This document shows, one piece after another, positions 48,581 to 58,032 of a stretch of DNA of 64,000 bases (position 1 is its first letter; each line of letters opens with the position of its first letter). The position numbers were made by a program, and so were the translations under genes. The stretch is from Bacteroidales bacterium (GTDB lineage: Bacteria; Bacteroidota; Bacteroidia; Bacteroidales; UBA4417). The DNA is taken from assembly GCA_016707705.1 (NCBI GenBank), contig JADJHD010000051.1, positions 1-64,000 on the forward strand. The letters run 5' to 3'. The notes under the pieces were generated by a model. The model searched no databases and had not been told where the DNA came from. It saw nothing but the letters and a program-made list of their open reading frames with translations.

Positions 48581-49407
48581 TTCTTAAATTCAATTCCTTC
48601 GATAGGCATATATGATTCCGGAACGAAGAAAGGAAGTGATAATTCTTCGTTCAGCTGCACTTTTGAATATTCAATACGAATTCTGATTTTATCCTTATCA
48701 GTCTCTATTCTGAAATCGGGTTTGGTTGGGATATTCTGACCATCCAGTTCAATAAACTCAGTGTATTCGGCTACAAATTTCCGGCTATCGCGTTCTGCTT
48801 CCTTTAGCAATACCCTGTTGATTTTAAACCGGTCAGGGTCCAGCCAGATACTTTGAAGCGGAATGCTGATTTCATCCTCGCTCCTTCTTACAAAACGCTT
48901 TAATTTCCTGCGATTGCTGGTACTCAACTTATATTCCCCCTTATCAACCGAAGCTTTGAATGAATTATTCTCATAAAGGGTAAAGTCATTGCCTGTAAGG
49001 AAAGCCTGAGCCATATCAAAATCAAGTGTCTTATTCAGCATTTGATTGATATACTTGAAATCCTTAAGCAAGTAGGTTGAATTGATTCGGTTGAGGTATT
49101 TTATGGAGTCGGGTGTCAGCATGAATCTAGCCATTTCAATACCCAGCATGGGAGTAATGGTAATCCATATGGCACTATCCTTCACTATCCTGATTTGTCC
49201 GGATATATTGGTTTTCTTCTTGTTATTGATGAAAACAGCTGAGTATTTTGCTGAAAAGCTGCTAAACTTGAGCTCGTTCTCCTTCAGTTTATTCATCAGG
49301 AACTCTTCGCCTTCTTCCCTCAGAGGTTCCCTGATAGCCTTGCGGCTTCCGGTGCAACCAGTAAGAAAAAGTACCGCCAGCAGTATTAATACACTCAGTT
49401 TTCTCAT
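48577..49407 (-). CDS. DUF4292 family lipoprotein
   Basis: The product is 276 residues with a lipoprotein signal (LLAVLFLTGCTGSRKA). The mature protein resembles the LolA/LolB fold used by DUF4292: ISGQIRIVKDSAIWITITPM, GIEMARFMLTPDSIKYLNR, LNKTLDFDMAQAFLTGNDF and FRIETDKDKIRIRIEYSKVQ. Bacteroidota members lie next to an EnvC-like gene, as here (4-bp overlap). It may help to move lipids or lipoproteins or to maintain the outer membrane; the function is inferred from fold only. Confidence 0.85.
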   Translation of the reverse strand: MRKLSVLILLAVLFLTGCTGSRKAIREPLREEGEEFLMNKLKENELKFSSFSAKYSAVFINNKKKTNISGQIRIVKDSAIWITITPMLGIEMARFMLTPDSIKYLNRINSTYLLKDFKYINQMLNKTLDFDMAQAFLTGNDFTLYENNSFKASVDKGEYKLSTSNRRKLKRFVRRSEDEISIPLQSIWLDPDRFKINRVLLKEAERDSRKFVAEYTEFIELDGQNIPTKPDFRIETDKDKIRIRIEYSKVQLNEELSLPFFVPESYMPIEGIEFKK

Positions 49408-49417
49408 GCTTCTCCGT

Positions 49418-51163
49418 TTAATCCGTCAGTTTCCGGTCTTTGATTTTTTTCTCCAAAAGATCCGAATTCCCTCCGGATTGCTTTGCTCTTTTCCAGTATT
49501 CAAGGGCCTGTGCATTGTCGCCCAATTTGTACAATATATCACCGTAATGCTCCAGCAAATCAGCGTCATCCTTGGGGCTCAGCGATATAGCCTTTCCAAC
49601 CCATGTCCTTGCCTCCTCAAATCTCCCTACCATAAACAAAACCCATCCATAGGTGTCGAGGTTAGCGGGGTTTGTTGAATCCAGTTCTGCTCCCTTCTTC
49701 GCCATTTGCAGGGCTTTGTCCAGACTGGTATTCCTCAGTGAGAGGTAATATGCATAATTGTTCAGCACATAGGAATCCTCGGGATTCAATCTCAGGGCTT
49801 TATCATAGTTTTCATCCGAGAGGCTGTATTGTTTTGTCTGGTTATAGGCATCACCAAGGTATGTATAAAACTGCAAAAGCAGCTTATCATTTGAAGCTAC
49901 CAGCTTTGAACCGGAGGTCAGCACCTTGATGGCGCCGGCAGCATCCTTTTGCTGAAGCCTGGCAACGCCGTTGTAAAAATAGGGAATAGGCTGGAATGGA
50001 AACAAATCCATTGCCCTGCTGCTCACTTCGTTCAATGATGACCAGTTCGACAGGGAAGCATCGGTTTGAAGCAGGCTTTCCCATACGGCGTAACGGCTGC
50101 TGTCGGCTTCCAGAACCTGCAGGTAGCGGACCCGGGCCTCGGCATATTTCTGATCGTTGTAGAGCAGGTCAGCATTCAGCGAGAGGGCCTTGGCATCCTT
50201 GGGATGAGTGGTCAGAATTATATCTGAAAGCTTGGAAACCTCAGCCTTCTTATCCACATAAATCTCATTGGCACTATAATAGGCTGTTAATATCCGAACC
50301 TTGGTATCTACATCCAGATTAGGATTCGCAAACCCTATTTCCAATTCTTCCAGCGAGCGGGCAGTATCTCCTTTTTTTCTGTAGTAATCTGACAATGAAA
50401 TATGTACGAATGGATTACCGGGATCTGCCTCCACGATTTTGCGATAGTATTCTGCGGCAGCATCAGGCTTGTTATCCTGCATATAAACCTCAGCAATCAT
50501 TGAATAGTAACGGCCGGATTCTTCAGGAAATGATTCTATCAGTTTTCCGATTTCTGCAACTGCCTTATCCGATTTCCCCTGTACCAGGTAAATTCTCTCC
50601 TTCTGCAGTGAAATCTCTTCAATTACACCCATGATATTCTCAATGTAATTGTAGGTTTTTATAGCTTCATCAGCCTTACCAACCATTAAATAGGCTGATG
50701 CAAGTTCGAACCGATAGTCGATGTTTTCGGGGTACTGCTTAACAAGCTGGTTGCAGATTTTTAGGACATCATCCTTTCGTCCAGATTTTCCGTAAACATC
50801 GAGGGCAAGCAGACAGTAATACGGATTGGATCCATCCAGATCCATGGCCTTTTCAATCATGGAAGAAGCCAGTGCATAGTCACCCCTTTCAAAGTAGAGC
50901 TGAGCCAGTTCGTACATTGCTGCATCATTGCCCGGATCCATCTGAAGAGATTCCTCGAACAGGCTTGTAGCTTTTGCAAAATCACCAAGAATCCTGGCCT
51001 TGGTGCCATCCAGAAACACTGCGGTAGCTTGTTTCTTGTCGATCATGCTGATGGAAGCCGGTGACTTTTTACGCTTTTTTCCTCCTTCCCTTTCCTGAGT
51101 AAAGGCATTGGAAAGAAAAACAAGAGATATCAGCAGAAGCAGGAAGATTCGAATTTTACCCAT
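49418..51163 (-). CDS. Tetratricopeptide repeat protein, secreted
   Basis: The product is 581 residues with a signal peptide (FLLLLISLVFLSNAFTQ). At least ten TPR units follow, for example AKATSLFEESLQMDPGNDAA, MYELAQLYFERGDYALASSM, AAEYYRKIVEADPGNPFVHI, SDENYDKALRLNPEDSYVLN and NAQALEYWKRAKQSGGNSDL. It is a scaffold in the periplasm; no catalytic domain is present. The gene lies 10 bp before the DUF4292 gene and 38 bp after dut. Confidence 0.88.
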   Translation of the reverse strand: MGKIRIFLLLLISLVFLSNAFTQEREGGKKRKKSPASISMIDKKQATAVFLDGTKARILGDFAKATSLFEESLQMDPGNDAAMYELAQLYFERGDYALASSMIEKAMDLDGSNPYYCLLALDVYGKSGRKDDVLKICNQLVKQYPENIDYRFELASAYLMVGKADEAIKTYNYIENIMGVIEEISLQKERIYLVQGKSDKAVAEIGKLIESFPEESGRYYSMIAEVYMQDNKPDAAAEYYRKIVEADPGNPFVHISLSDYYRKKGDTARSLEELEIGFANPNLDVDTKVRILTAYYSANEIYVDKKAEVSKLSDIILTTHPKDAKALSLNADLLYNDQKYAEARVRYLQVLEADSSRYAVWESLLQTDASLSNWSSLNEVSSRAMDLFPFQPIPYFYNGVARLQQKDAAGAIKVLTSGSKLVASNDKLLLQFYTYLGDAYNQTKQYSLSDENYDKALRLNPEDSYVLNNYAYYLSLRNTSLDKALQMAKKGAELDSTNPANLDTYGWVLFMVGRFEEARTWVGKAISLSPKDDADLLEHYGDILYKLGDNAQALEYWKRAKQSGGNSDLLEKKIKDRKLTD

Positions 51164-51201
51164 GGATAGAATAGATGTACAGTTAGATATTGCCTGAATA
51201 A

Positions 51202-51636
51202 TCAGTGCTGGCCGGTATGTCCGAAGCCACCTGCACCTCTTTCAGTTTCATTCAATGATTCAACGCTGGTCCATTCTATATGTTCAAAGCGGGCAATTAC
51301 CATTTGAGCAATCCTTTCACCCGGATTGAGCATGAAGGGTTCATCCGACAGATTAACCAGAATCACCTTGATTTCACCCCTGTAATCAGGATCGATGGTC
51401 CCGGGAGAATTCACTATAGATATGCCGAATTTGGCTGCCAGTCCGCTTCTCGGGCGAATCTGGGCTTCAAATCCTTCTGGAAGTTCAATGAAGAGTCCGG
51501 TTGGCACCAGCATGCGCTTCAGCGGACCAAGTTCAACAGGTTCCTGAATATGTGCACGTAAGTCAAGCCCTGCAGACTGAGGGGTTGCATATTCCGGCAA
51601 GAGATAAGGTGATTGGTTAACAACTTTAATCTTCAT
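51202..51636 (-). CDS. dut: dUTP diphosphatase
   Basis: Dut hydrolyses dUTP to dUMP and pyrophosphate, preventing uracil incorporation in DNA. The 144-residue product has all five motifs: AGLDLRAHI, RPRSGLAAKFGI, NSPGTIDPDYRGEIKVILVN, ERIAQMVIARFEHIEW and the C-terminal GAGGFGHTG arm. The length is normal. It sits 15 bp after the flippase gene in the same operon. Confidence 0.95.
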   Translation of the reverse strand: MKIKVVNQSPYLLPEYATPQSAGLDLRAHIQEPVELGPLKRMLVPTGLFIELPEGFEAQIRPRSGLAAKFGISIVNSPGTIDPDYRGEIKVILVNLSDEPFMLNPGERIAQMVIARFEHIEWTSVESLNETERGAGGFGHTGQH

Positions 51637-51651
51637 AGAGGTTGAATCTGT

Positions 51652-53166
51652 TTAATTACGCAATTTGGGCTGTATTATTGCGAGTATTCTTCGATAATCC
51701 AGCTTTTCAAACTTCATTACAAACAATGCATATGCCAATATCAGGAGGGTATTCAGTGAGAGCCGGAACCAGAGGTTCATACCTCCAGCCAGCCAGCTTA
51801 TTGCAAACAATCCCAATGCTACGCCAAAATAGGTAAAAATTGAACGCAGATCATAGGGAATAGGGTAATGACGGAGTCCGAGGAAATAGCTCACCGCAAT
51901 CATAACCACATAACTGAGCAGGCGGCTCCATGCTGCAGCATAATAGCCGTAGAGGGGCATCAGCCACACATCCAGGACAACGGTCACCAGAAGCCCCAGA
52001 ATCGTTATATAAACGGCATAGCGGGTATGTTCAGAAAGCTTGTACCACATTGACAGGTTAAATGAGACACCAAGCAGGATATTAGCCATTAATACCAGAG
52101 GTAAGACTCCCATCCCACCCCTGTAGTCCTTACCCAGTATCAGTGCGAAAATATCAGCGTAGAATGCTATTCCAAGAAAAAGCAAAAGGCAGAAGGCAAT
52201 GAAATACTTCATCACATCAGCATAGGTCGACTTCATATTATCCTTGCCGGCAGAAGCAAAAAAGAAAGGTTCGGCTGCATACCTGAACATCTGGACGAAC
52301 AGGGTGATAAACACTGCCAGCTTGGTAACTGCGCTGTAGATTCCCAATTGTTCCAGCCAGGGAGAGGTATCAGGCGCGCAGTAACGAAAGAGAATCCTGT
52401 CGACATAATCATTAGCGACACCAGGTAATCCTGCTATCATCAGCGGCATTGAATACAACATCAGCTTTTTCCATTGTTCACGTGAAAAACTGAGCCGGGT
52501 TTTAAGGATCTGAGGAAAGAACAAAATCAATGAGACCATTGCGCTGAGCAGGATAGCAAGTAAGATATATCCGTAGTCGGGAGTGGCCGGCATGAATTTG
52601 AGAAGGATGGAATCGGGATGAGTTTTAAACCAGCCCGGTAAGATGAAAAACAAAAGAAGGTTAAATCCAACTTCTGACAGAATCTTAACTGATTTATAGA
52701 CTGCAAACAGCCAGGCTTTATTTTCAAACCGGAGTCTTGCAAAGTAAATAGCTGTAAAACAATCTATTGCAAGAATCAGGGCTACATATTTCAGGTAGAT
52801 TCCCGGATGCCCCATTGAGATTCCCAGAGTTCCGGAGAAGAGGAAAATTATCAATATAAACAAGCCGGAGCTTGCCAGCACCCAACTAACAGCGGTGGAG
52901 AATAAGATTTTGGCATGTTCCTTATCCTTATTGGCATATCTGAAAAATCCAGTCTCCAGTCCGAAGGTGAGAACAACCTGTAAAAGAGCGATATAGGCCA
53001 GCAATTCAGTGGCCAGTCCATAATTCCCCGGATTCAGTATCCTGGTATAAATGGGGACAAAGAAAAAATTAATGAAACGAGCAACAATGGAGCTTAATCC
53101 ATAAATAGCTGTTTGCGAAGCCAGTTGTTTAATTGGGTTCAAGATTTTCTCTTTTTCGACCGGCAA
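51652..53166 (-). CDS. Polysaccharide biosynthesis flippase (Wzx/MurJ-like, MATE/MOP superfamily)
   Basis: The product is 504 residues with about 12-14 membrane helices and the conserved start of the Wzx-type family: LASQTAIYGLSSIVARFINF, FVPIYTRILNPGNYGLATEL. Further helices include FLFSGTLGISMGHPGIYLKY and MVSLILFFPQILKTRL. It translocates lipid-linked sugars or glycans across the inner membrane. It is the first gene of the operon with dut, TPR, DUF4292 and envC; the kinase gene upstream ends 31 bp before it. Confidence 0.88.
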   Translation of the reverse strand: MPVEKEKILNPIKQLASQTAIYGLSSIVARFINFFFVPIYTRILNPGNYGLATELLAYIALLQVVLTFGLETGFFRYANKDKEHAKILFSTAVSWVLASSGLFILIIFLFSGTLGISMGHPGIYLKYVALILAIDCFTAIYFARLRFENKAWLFAVYKSVKILSEVGFNLLLFFILPGWFKTHPDSILLKFMPATPDYGYILLAILLSAMVSLILFFPQILKTRLSFSREQWKKLMLYSMPLMIAGLPGVANDYVDRILFRYCAPDTSPWLEQLGIYSAVTKLAVFITLFVQMFRYAAEPFFFASAGKDNMKSTYADVMKYFIAFCLLLFLGIAFYADIFALILGKDYRGGMGVLPLVLMANILLGVSFNLSMWYKLSEHTRYAVYITILGLLVTVVLDVWLMPLYGYYAAAWSRLLSYVVMIAVSYFLGLRHYPIPYDLRSIFTYFGVALGLFAISWLAGGMNLWFRLSLNTLLILAYALFVMKFEKLDYRRILAIIQPKLRN

Positions 53167-53196
53167 AAGTACTCAAATTCAAAGTACTGTTTCTAT

Positions 53197-56100
53197 TTAT
53201 GAATTGGGTTCGAGTGGAAGCTGCAAATAGAAGCTGGTGCCTTCATCAGCCACAGATTCAAACCAGATGCGTCCTCCGGAGCTATCGATGATGTTCTTGA
53301 CCATCGCCAAACCCAAGCCCATTCCTGCAGATTTGGTAGTAAAATTGGGTGAAAATATCCTGGTTTGCTGCTCGTTGGGAATTCCTGAGCCATTATCGCG
53401 GAAAGTAATCAGACAATGCTTCTGAGTGGTTTCAAGACTGATAGTTATCAGTCCTTCCTTCCCTGGAGGAATAGCCTGTACAGCGTTCTTTATCAGATTA
53501 TTGAATACTCGGAGCATTTGATTTTCATCAGCAAATATCAGAACCTGATGATCTGTAGAAGGCAATTCAAATCGAATGTTCTCAAGATCCTTAAACAACT
53601 GAGAAGAGCCATGTATTACAGAGATGAGGTCCACCTGGCTGAAACGAGAGGCGGGCATCTGTGCAAAGTCAGAAAACTCAGTTGCGATGGCAGAAAGTGT
53701 ATCTATCTGCATAATAAGCGTTTGGGAAAATTTCCGGAGTCGGGTTTCCCAATCAGGGGCTTTATCATCCCATGCTTTTATGAGATGCTGCATGCTAAGC
53801 TTGATAGGAGTAAGTGGATTCTTGATCTCATGGGCCACCTGCCTAGCCATTTCTCTCCATGCTGATTCCCTCTCCGATTTTGCAAGACGCTCTGCGCTGA
53901 CCGAAAGTTCATCAATCATACGATTGTATTCATTCAGCAGCTCTCCTATTTCATCCTTTCCTGACCACTCGAGCTTTGTGTTTGTTGTTCCAAGTCGAAC
54001 ACTTCCCAATTGATCTCGAATTATAAGCAAGGGTTTGGTTATATATCTGGAGATAATCAAAGCTAAGAATACAGCTAACGCTATCATTGCCAGATAGATA
54101 TTGGCGTATGTAGCCATGAGCTTCGACATTTCCATCCTCAGATCCTCCTGTCGGGAGAAATAAGGGATATTCAAATATGCAATGAGGTGATTTTCAACGT
54201 TTCTGAGAGGTGCATATGCAGAAAGAAAGGAGTAATTCCCGATGGATTCATTGTGAATGAAGAAGGATCTTCTCTCATCCTTCATACGCAGAAAGCTCTC
54301 GGGATTCATTTGTTCCGAGATCAGTCCCTCATCAAAAATCTCAAACCTTGAGGAGGCCAACAGCATTCCCCTTGTATCGTAAATATTGATATCGGTGAAA
54401 TTTGAATTGGACAGGCTTAGAAGAGCATCATTCAAACCATCCCAGTTCCCATTATCAAAGGAGTCCGATTTCCCGAATCTATTCTCCAGTTCGACCAGAA
54501 TAGTATTGATTTTTTCACTGACAATATCCTTGTTCTTATTGTAATTCAACTGGTTAAGGTAAAAAATGGTTACTCCGCCAATAAGAATGGAGGCAGTTAA
54601 TGTCAGAATAACCATAAATACCTGCAGGCGGAATCTGAATGAAGCAGATTGTAATCTGAATTTCAGCATTTTACCTGTAACTGTCATCAGAATTACCAAT
54701 AATATCAGCAGTAAAAAGAAGATAAAAGAGAATGGTGCAACAAGGTCAGAAAGTCCTGGTTTTTCCAGACTCAGCAATAGGGTTGTTTTGTTATCAATAG
54801 GGTGAACAAGGTGGGAATATCCACTATAATTGAAGTATTTGACTTTTCTATTATTATGGTATTCAGTATTATAAAAGAATTTGCCAACGTTTCTTACAAG
54901 TTCGTTCTGGTAGTAATATGCATAGGAGTAGCCGGAAAGATTTTCGGCACTGATTGAGGATTTATCCATCAATAACTCCGGATATCCAAGTCCTCTGCCT
55001 GCAGTTTTTGAATCCAGTTCAACGAAAAGAGTGAAATTCCCGGCTTCATCTGTAGCATCAGGAGCCAGTCTTATTTTTCCAAGGTAATAGGTATAGTCAA
55101 CCGACTGGTTCATGAAGTAGAGGCTATTTGAGTCTACAGCCTGCAGATAGGTATTAATTTGCTGATTAAAGTATGTATTGCAATCAGTAATCAGATTGTT
55201 TGGCTTTACATTCAGCTTTTTTCCGGGATGACAAAGAGTAAGGAGGATGTTATAGCGTGATTTTAGTCGCTGGAAGTACTTTTTATCGATGTATCCGGTA
55301 ATATCACCTTCTGATGCTGTATCACTGCCGGGGCCTAGTATCATTTGCTTTATCAGGCTATCTTCCTGAATATCCCTTGCAGCCAGTCTGTAGTAGTATT
55401 CCGCCATTTTATCCCTTGAATCGGAGAGATGTGAGGCGAGAATTTCCCTTTGTCCGTGCTCCTTTTCCCTGATATACTGATTAACCAGGAATGTTGCCAA
55501 AATTGATAGGAGAAGCAGAGTTCCACCAATCCACCCAGTTTTCAATATTCCCTTAAGCAAGGAGGTCTCCCTAAGAGCAAGGAAGGTGATCAATAATCCT
55601 GGAAAAGCAGGAAGTATAATATTGAAAGCATTTTCGCGGCAGACATATACCCCATAAGCAATCAGGATAAGTATGAGACTTCCCCAGAACCAGGAAGTAG
55701 AAACGTTTAATCTGCGGGAAATGTGAATAAGTGCATCCGAAAGGAAAAGGAATGTAAGCAATGCAGAAACTACTACGAGTAATCCGGCGAAACTATAAGG
55801 CGTAAGGCTCAGTAATTGCTCAAATTGCAGGGGAATATTGGAATTCATGACAAAATCCCTGAATCCCAGTCGGAGAATCTCGAAAAGAGCAATTATCAGG
55901 AGAAAAATAACAACAACCCATAAAATACTCCATTTACTACTATCAATTTTTCCCTTAAGTGAAGTAACAGATTTGTGAATGAAATAGGAAATCTGAAGAA
56001 GCAGAAGGATATTTATTATTAAGTCGCCAAGTGAAGGAAGCCAGTTGGATGAAGCAAAGTAGACCGGGCTGAAAATATCGAGTGAATAAAGTGATGTCGG

Positions 56101-56895
56101 GAATTGAAAATAGAATTGAATAGCTCTGAGAATAAAAACATCGGCAACAAACAGGGAAATCAGCCAATATCGGTGTCCATAGAGTCGTATTACATATAAA
56201 TATGCAACAAACAGAGCCGCTATTATACAAAGGAAGCTGGTAACATATAATGTAAAGATCAGGAACATGAAAAGAGGGGATTCCTTATTTTGATTTTCAA
56301 AACTGAGGCTCAATAGAAATTTCCCATCATTTCCGTTAATATTCCATTCTGATTTCGCTAAGGAAAACGAAGTGTTTTCAGGAATGCTGAATTTTTTGCT
56401 GAAGCCCTTGGGCAGATATGAATTATTGAATTTATAGTTGTATTTCACCAACTGAAGGCCAACGATTGTCCGGTTGCCTGTATTTTCACGAAACTGCAGG
56501 AAATAACCATTTCCGGAGGCAATTATGCCCTTGGTTTTTTCAAAGTTCCTGAGTTTTGATGGAGCTGCAAAAATCTGATCCGTCCAGGCAGTTAAAGTAT
56601 CATTCAAATAGAGAAGGTAAACGGTACCTTCATTTTTAAAATCATCTTTATGATTTCTCAGGAAGGAATTTACCGATTCGGGGGAATTCCAATCGGATTG
56701 GACTAAAATTGAATGGACTTGCTGTTTGAGATAATTTTCAGACTGATTAATCTGCTTTTGAAATTTCGCCCTGACATTTTCAGGTTTTTGAGAACGCTCA
56801 TTTAAAAAACTCAGAAACCATCCCGATACAAAAAGGAAGACGCCAAAAAATAGCATCATGAGAAAATAGCGAATGGCATTTTGGCGAAAAATCAT
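53197..56895 (-). CDS. Very large multi-pass sensor histidine kinase (NtrY-like)
   Basis: The product is 1232 residues. An N-terminal helix (YFLMMLFFGVFLFVSGWFLS) and a periplasmic domain precede a block of about eight helices (residues 215-480). A second extracytoplasmic region, two more helices, a second sensor-like domain (VSEKINTILVELENRFGKSD) and a further helix (LAMIALAVFLALIISRYITK) lead into HAMP at about 950. The H-box is VAHEIKNPLTPIKLSMQHL with His at 1022; N-box NNLIKNAVQAI near 1132; G-box DNGSGI, FTTKSAGMGLGLAMV. The NPLTPIKLS box is of the NtrY class. No response regulator gene is adjacent, so the partner is elsewhere. The signal is unknown. Confidence 0.9.
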   Translation of the reverse strand: MIFRQNAIRYFLMMLFFGVFLFVSGWFLSFLNERSQKPENVRAKFQKQINQSENYLKQQVHSILVQSDWNSPESVNSFLRNHKDDFKNEGTVYLLYLNDTLTAWTDQIFAAPSKLRNFEKTKGIIASGNGYFLQFRENTGNRTIVGLQLVKYNYKFNNSYLPKGFSKKFSIPENTSFSLAKSEWNINGNDGKFLLSLSFENQNKESPLFMFLIFTLYVTSFLCIIAALFVAYLYVIRLYGHRYWLISLFVADVFILRAIQFYFQFPTSLYSLDIFSPVYFASSNWLPSLGDLIINILLLLQISYFIHKSVTSLKGKIDSSKWSILWVVVIFLLIIALFEILRLGFRDFVMNSNIPLQFEQLLSLTPYSFAGLLVVVSALLTFLFLSDALIHISRRLNVSTSWFWGSLILILIAYGVYVCRENAFNIILPAFPGLLITFLALRETSLLKGILKTGWIGGTLLLLSILATFLVNQYIREKEHGQREILASHLSDSRDKMAEYYYRLAARDIQEDSLIKQMILGPGSDTASEGDITGYIDKKYFQRLKSRYNILLTLCHPGKKLNVKPNNLITDCNTYFNQQINTYLQAVDSNSLYFMNQSVDYTYYLGKIRLAPDATDEAGNFTLFVELDSKTAGRGLGYPELLMDKSSISAENLSGYSYAYYYQNELVRNVGKFFYNTEYHNNRKVKYFNYSGYSHLVHPIDNKTTLLLSLEKPGLSDLVAPFSFIFFLLLILLVILMTVTGKMLKFRLQSASFRFRLQVFMVILTLTASILIGGVTIFYLNQLNYNKNKDIVSEKINTILVELENRFGKSDSFDNGNWDGLNDALLSLSNSNFTDINIYDTRGMLLASSRFEIFDEGLISEQMNPESFLRMKDERRSFFIHNESIGNYSFLSAYAPLRNVENHLIAYLNIPYFSRQEDLRMEMSKLMATYANIYLAMIALAVFLALIISRYITKPLLIIRDQLGSVRLGTTNTKLEWSGKDEIGELLNEYNRMIDELSVSAERLAKSERESAWREMARQVAHEIKNPLTPIKLSMQHLIKAWDDKAPDWETRLRKFSQTLIMQIDTLSAIATEFSDFAQMPASRFSQVDLISVIHGSSQLFKDLENIRFELPSTDHQVLIFADENQMLRVFNNLIKNAVQAIPPGKEGLITISLETTQKHCLITFRDNGSGIPNEQQTRIFSPNFTTKSAGMGLGLAMVKNIIDSSGGRIWFESVADEGTSFYLQLPLEPNS

Positions 56896-57021
56896 GCTTT
56901 TTTAGCTAAAATCCTTGAAAAGAGGGGGTTCTGAGCACCCTAAAATAAAGCCCTATAACGCACGATTTCCGATTTTTTGGGGTAACGTATTATAGAGGGG
57001 TGTTAACTCAATTAAAGCGTT

Positions 57022-57942
57022 CTAATGCGTAATTTTCTTTTTTGAGGCAAAAATCAGGCTTGAATAGTTCATTTCTTTCCTGGCGCTCCAATTTGAGCAA
57101 TAACCATTCCAAATTCCGCCCATATATCCCATCTTACCTCTCTTATATTTTTCACTCAGCAAACTCACATAATAAGAATCCAGTTTCATTGGAAAAATTT
57201 CCGGTTTCTCAAAATTGAATCGCTGAAGTAAGGTTGTCATACTTTCGGAAGAAAAATGGTAAAGGTGACGGGGAACGTCGTAGGCTGCCCAAAATTCTCC
57301 ATAAACTTTTGCATCGTATGAATTCGCGTTGGGCACTGCAATAATCAGAATACCATTTGCACTCAGCAAACGATTAAGATCCTGCATTCTTTTTTCCAGA
57401 CCTGAAACATGTTCGAGAACATGCCATAAAGTGATCACGTCAAATGATCCATCAGGAAGCTGATCTATATCTGTTTCATCCAACACTTTCAAGGAATGTT
57501 GCTCCTTTGCCATTTTCCTGGCATTCTCATCAGGTTCAATTCCGGTTGCGTCGTAACCCTTGCTTTTCATGTAAGCAAGAAATTCGCCGGTTGCACATCC
57601 AATATCCAGAATCTTGTTTCCGGATGACAGCTTCCTTATCAATCTATATTTTCCAGCAATTGTAAATTTTCGCAGCAGCTGGTATACAATATTAAAGATG
57701 CCCTGCCTGCTATTTGAGTGCGAAATGTATTCCTTCGATTGATAGTATTTACCCAATTCGTTTGCTACCGGTCGGGGATTTGTGAATTTGAATCCACAAC
57801 TTTTACAAGCTTCAATATTAAAATGTTCATGACTCAGGAAATGATCGTCACAGCCAATGAACAAGGAAATTTCCCCGGAGGAACAAACTGGACAAGCTTC
57901 TAATTTTTCTATCATTCTGCTATCACTTATTTCGCCCGACAA
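57022..57942 (-). CDS. Class I SAM-dependent methyltransferase with N-terminal zinc finger
   Basis: The product is 306 residues. The first 50 residues hold a putative zinc site (CPVCSSGEI and CKSCGFKFTNPRP), as in the Methyltransf_13/23-type family that acts on sugars or lipid-linked substrates. The Rossmann part follows: NKILDIGCATGEFLAYMKSK (motif I), YDATGIEPDENARKMAKEQ, FDVITLWHVLEHVSGLEKRM (motif IV) and LSANGILIIAVPNANSYDA. The protein ends FASKKKITH. It is transcribed on its own side of a parS-like site, 70 bp downstream of it. Substrate unknown. Confidence 0.85.
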   Translation of the reverse strand: MSGEISDSRMIEKLEACPVCSSGEISLFIGCDDHFLSHEHFNIEACKSCGFKFTNPRPVANELGKYYQSKEYISHSNSRQGIFNIVYQLLRKFTIAGKYRLIRKLSSGNKILDIGCATGEFLAYMKSKGYDATGIEPDENARKMAKEQHSLKVLDETDIDQLPDGSFDVITLWHVLEHVSGLEKRMQDLNRLLSANGILIIAVPNANSYDAKVYGEFWAAYDVPRHLYHFSSESMTTLLQRFNFEKPEIFPMKLDSYYVSLLSEKYKRGKMGYMGGIWNGYCSNWSARKEMNYSSLIFASKKKITH

Positions 57943-58012
57943 TTCAAGCTTTTGTTAATTCGAAATCAGGCATGGCTAATCAACTATCATTTCTTTTCAA
58001 TCAGGAAGAGAT

Positions 58013-58028
58013 TGTTTCACGTGGAACA
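58013..58028. other. parS-like centromere site 1
   Basis: TGTTTCACGTGGAACA is a 16-bp near-palindrome identical in form to ParB binding sites (TGTTNCACGTGNAACA). It lies just downstream of the mnmG stop. Confidence 0.8.
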
Positions 58029-58032
58029 AATT

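Noticed and set aside
52460..52490. Third parS site at GTTCACGTGAAAAAC
   Set aside because: Only the CACGTGA core matches; the outer arms differ and it lies within the flippase gene.
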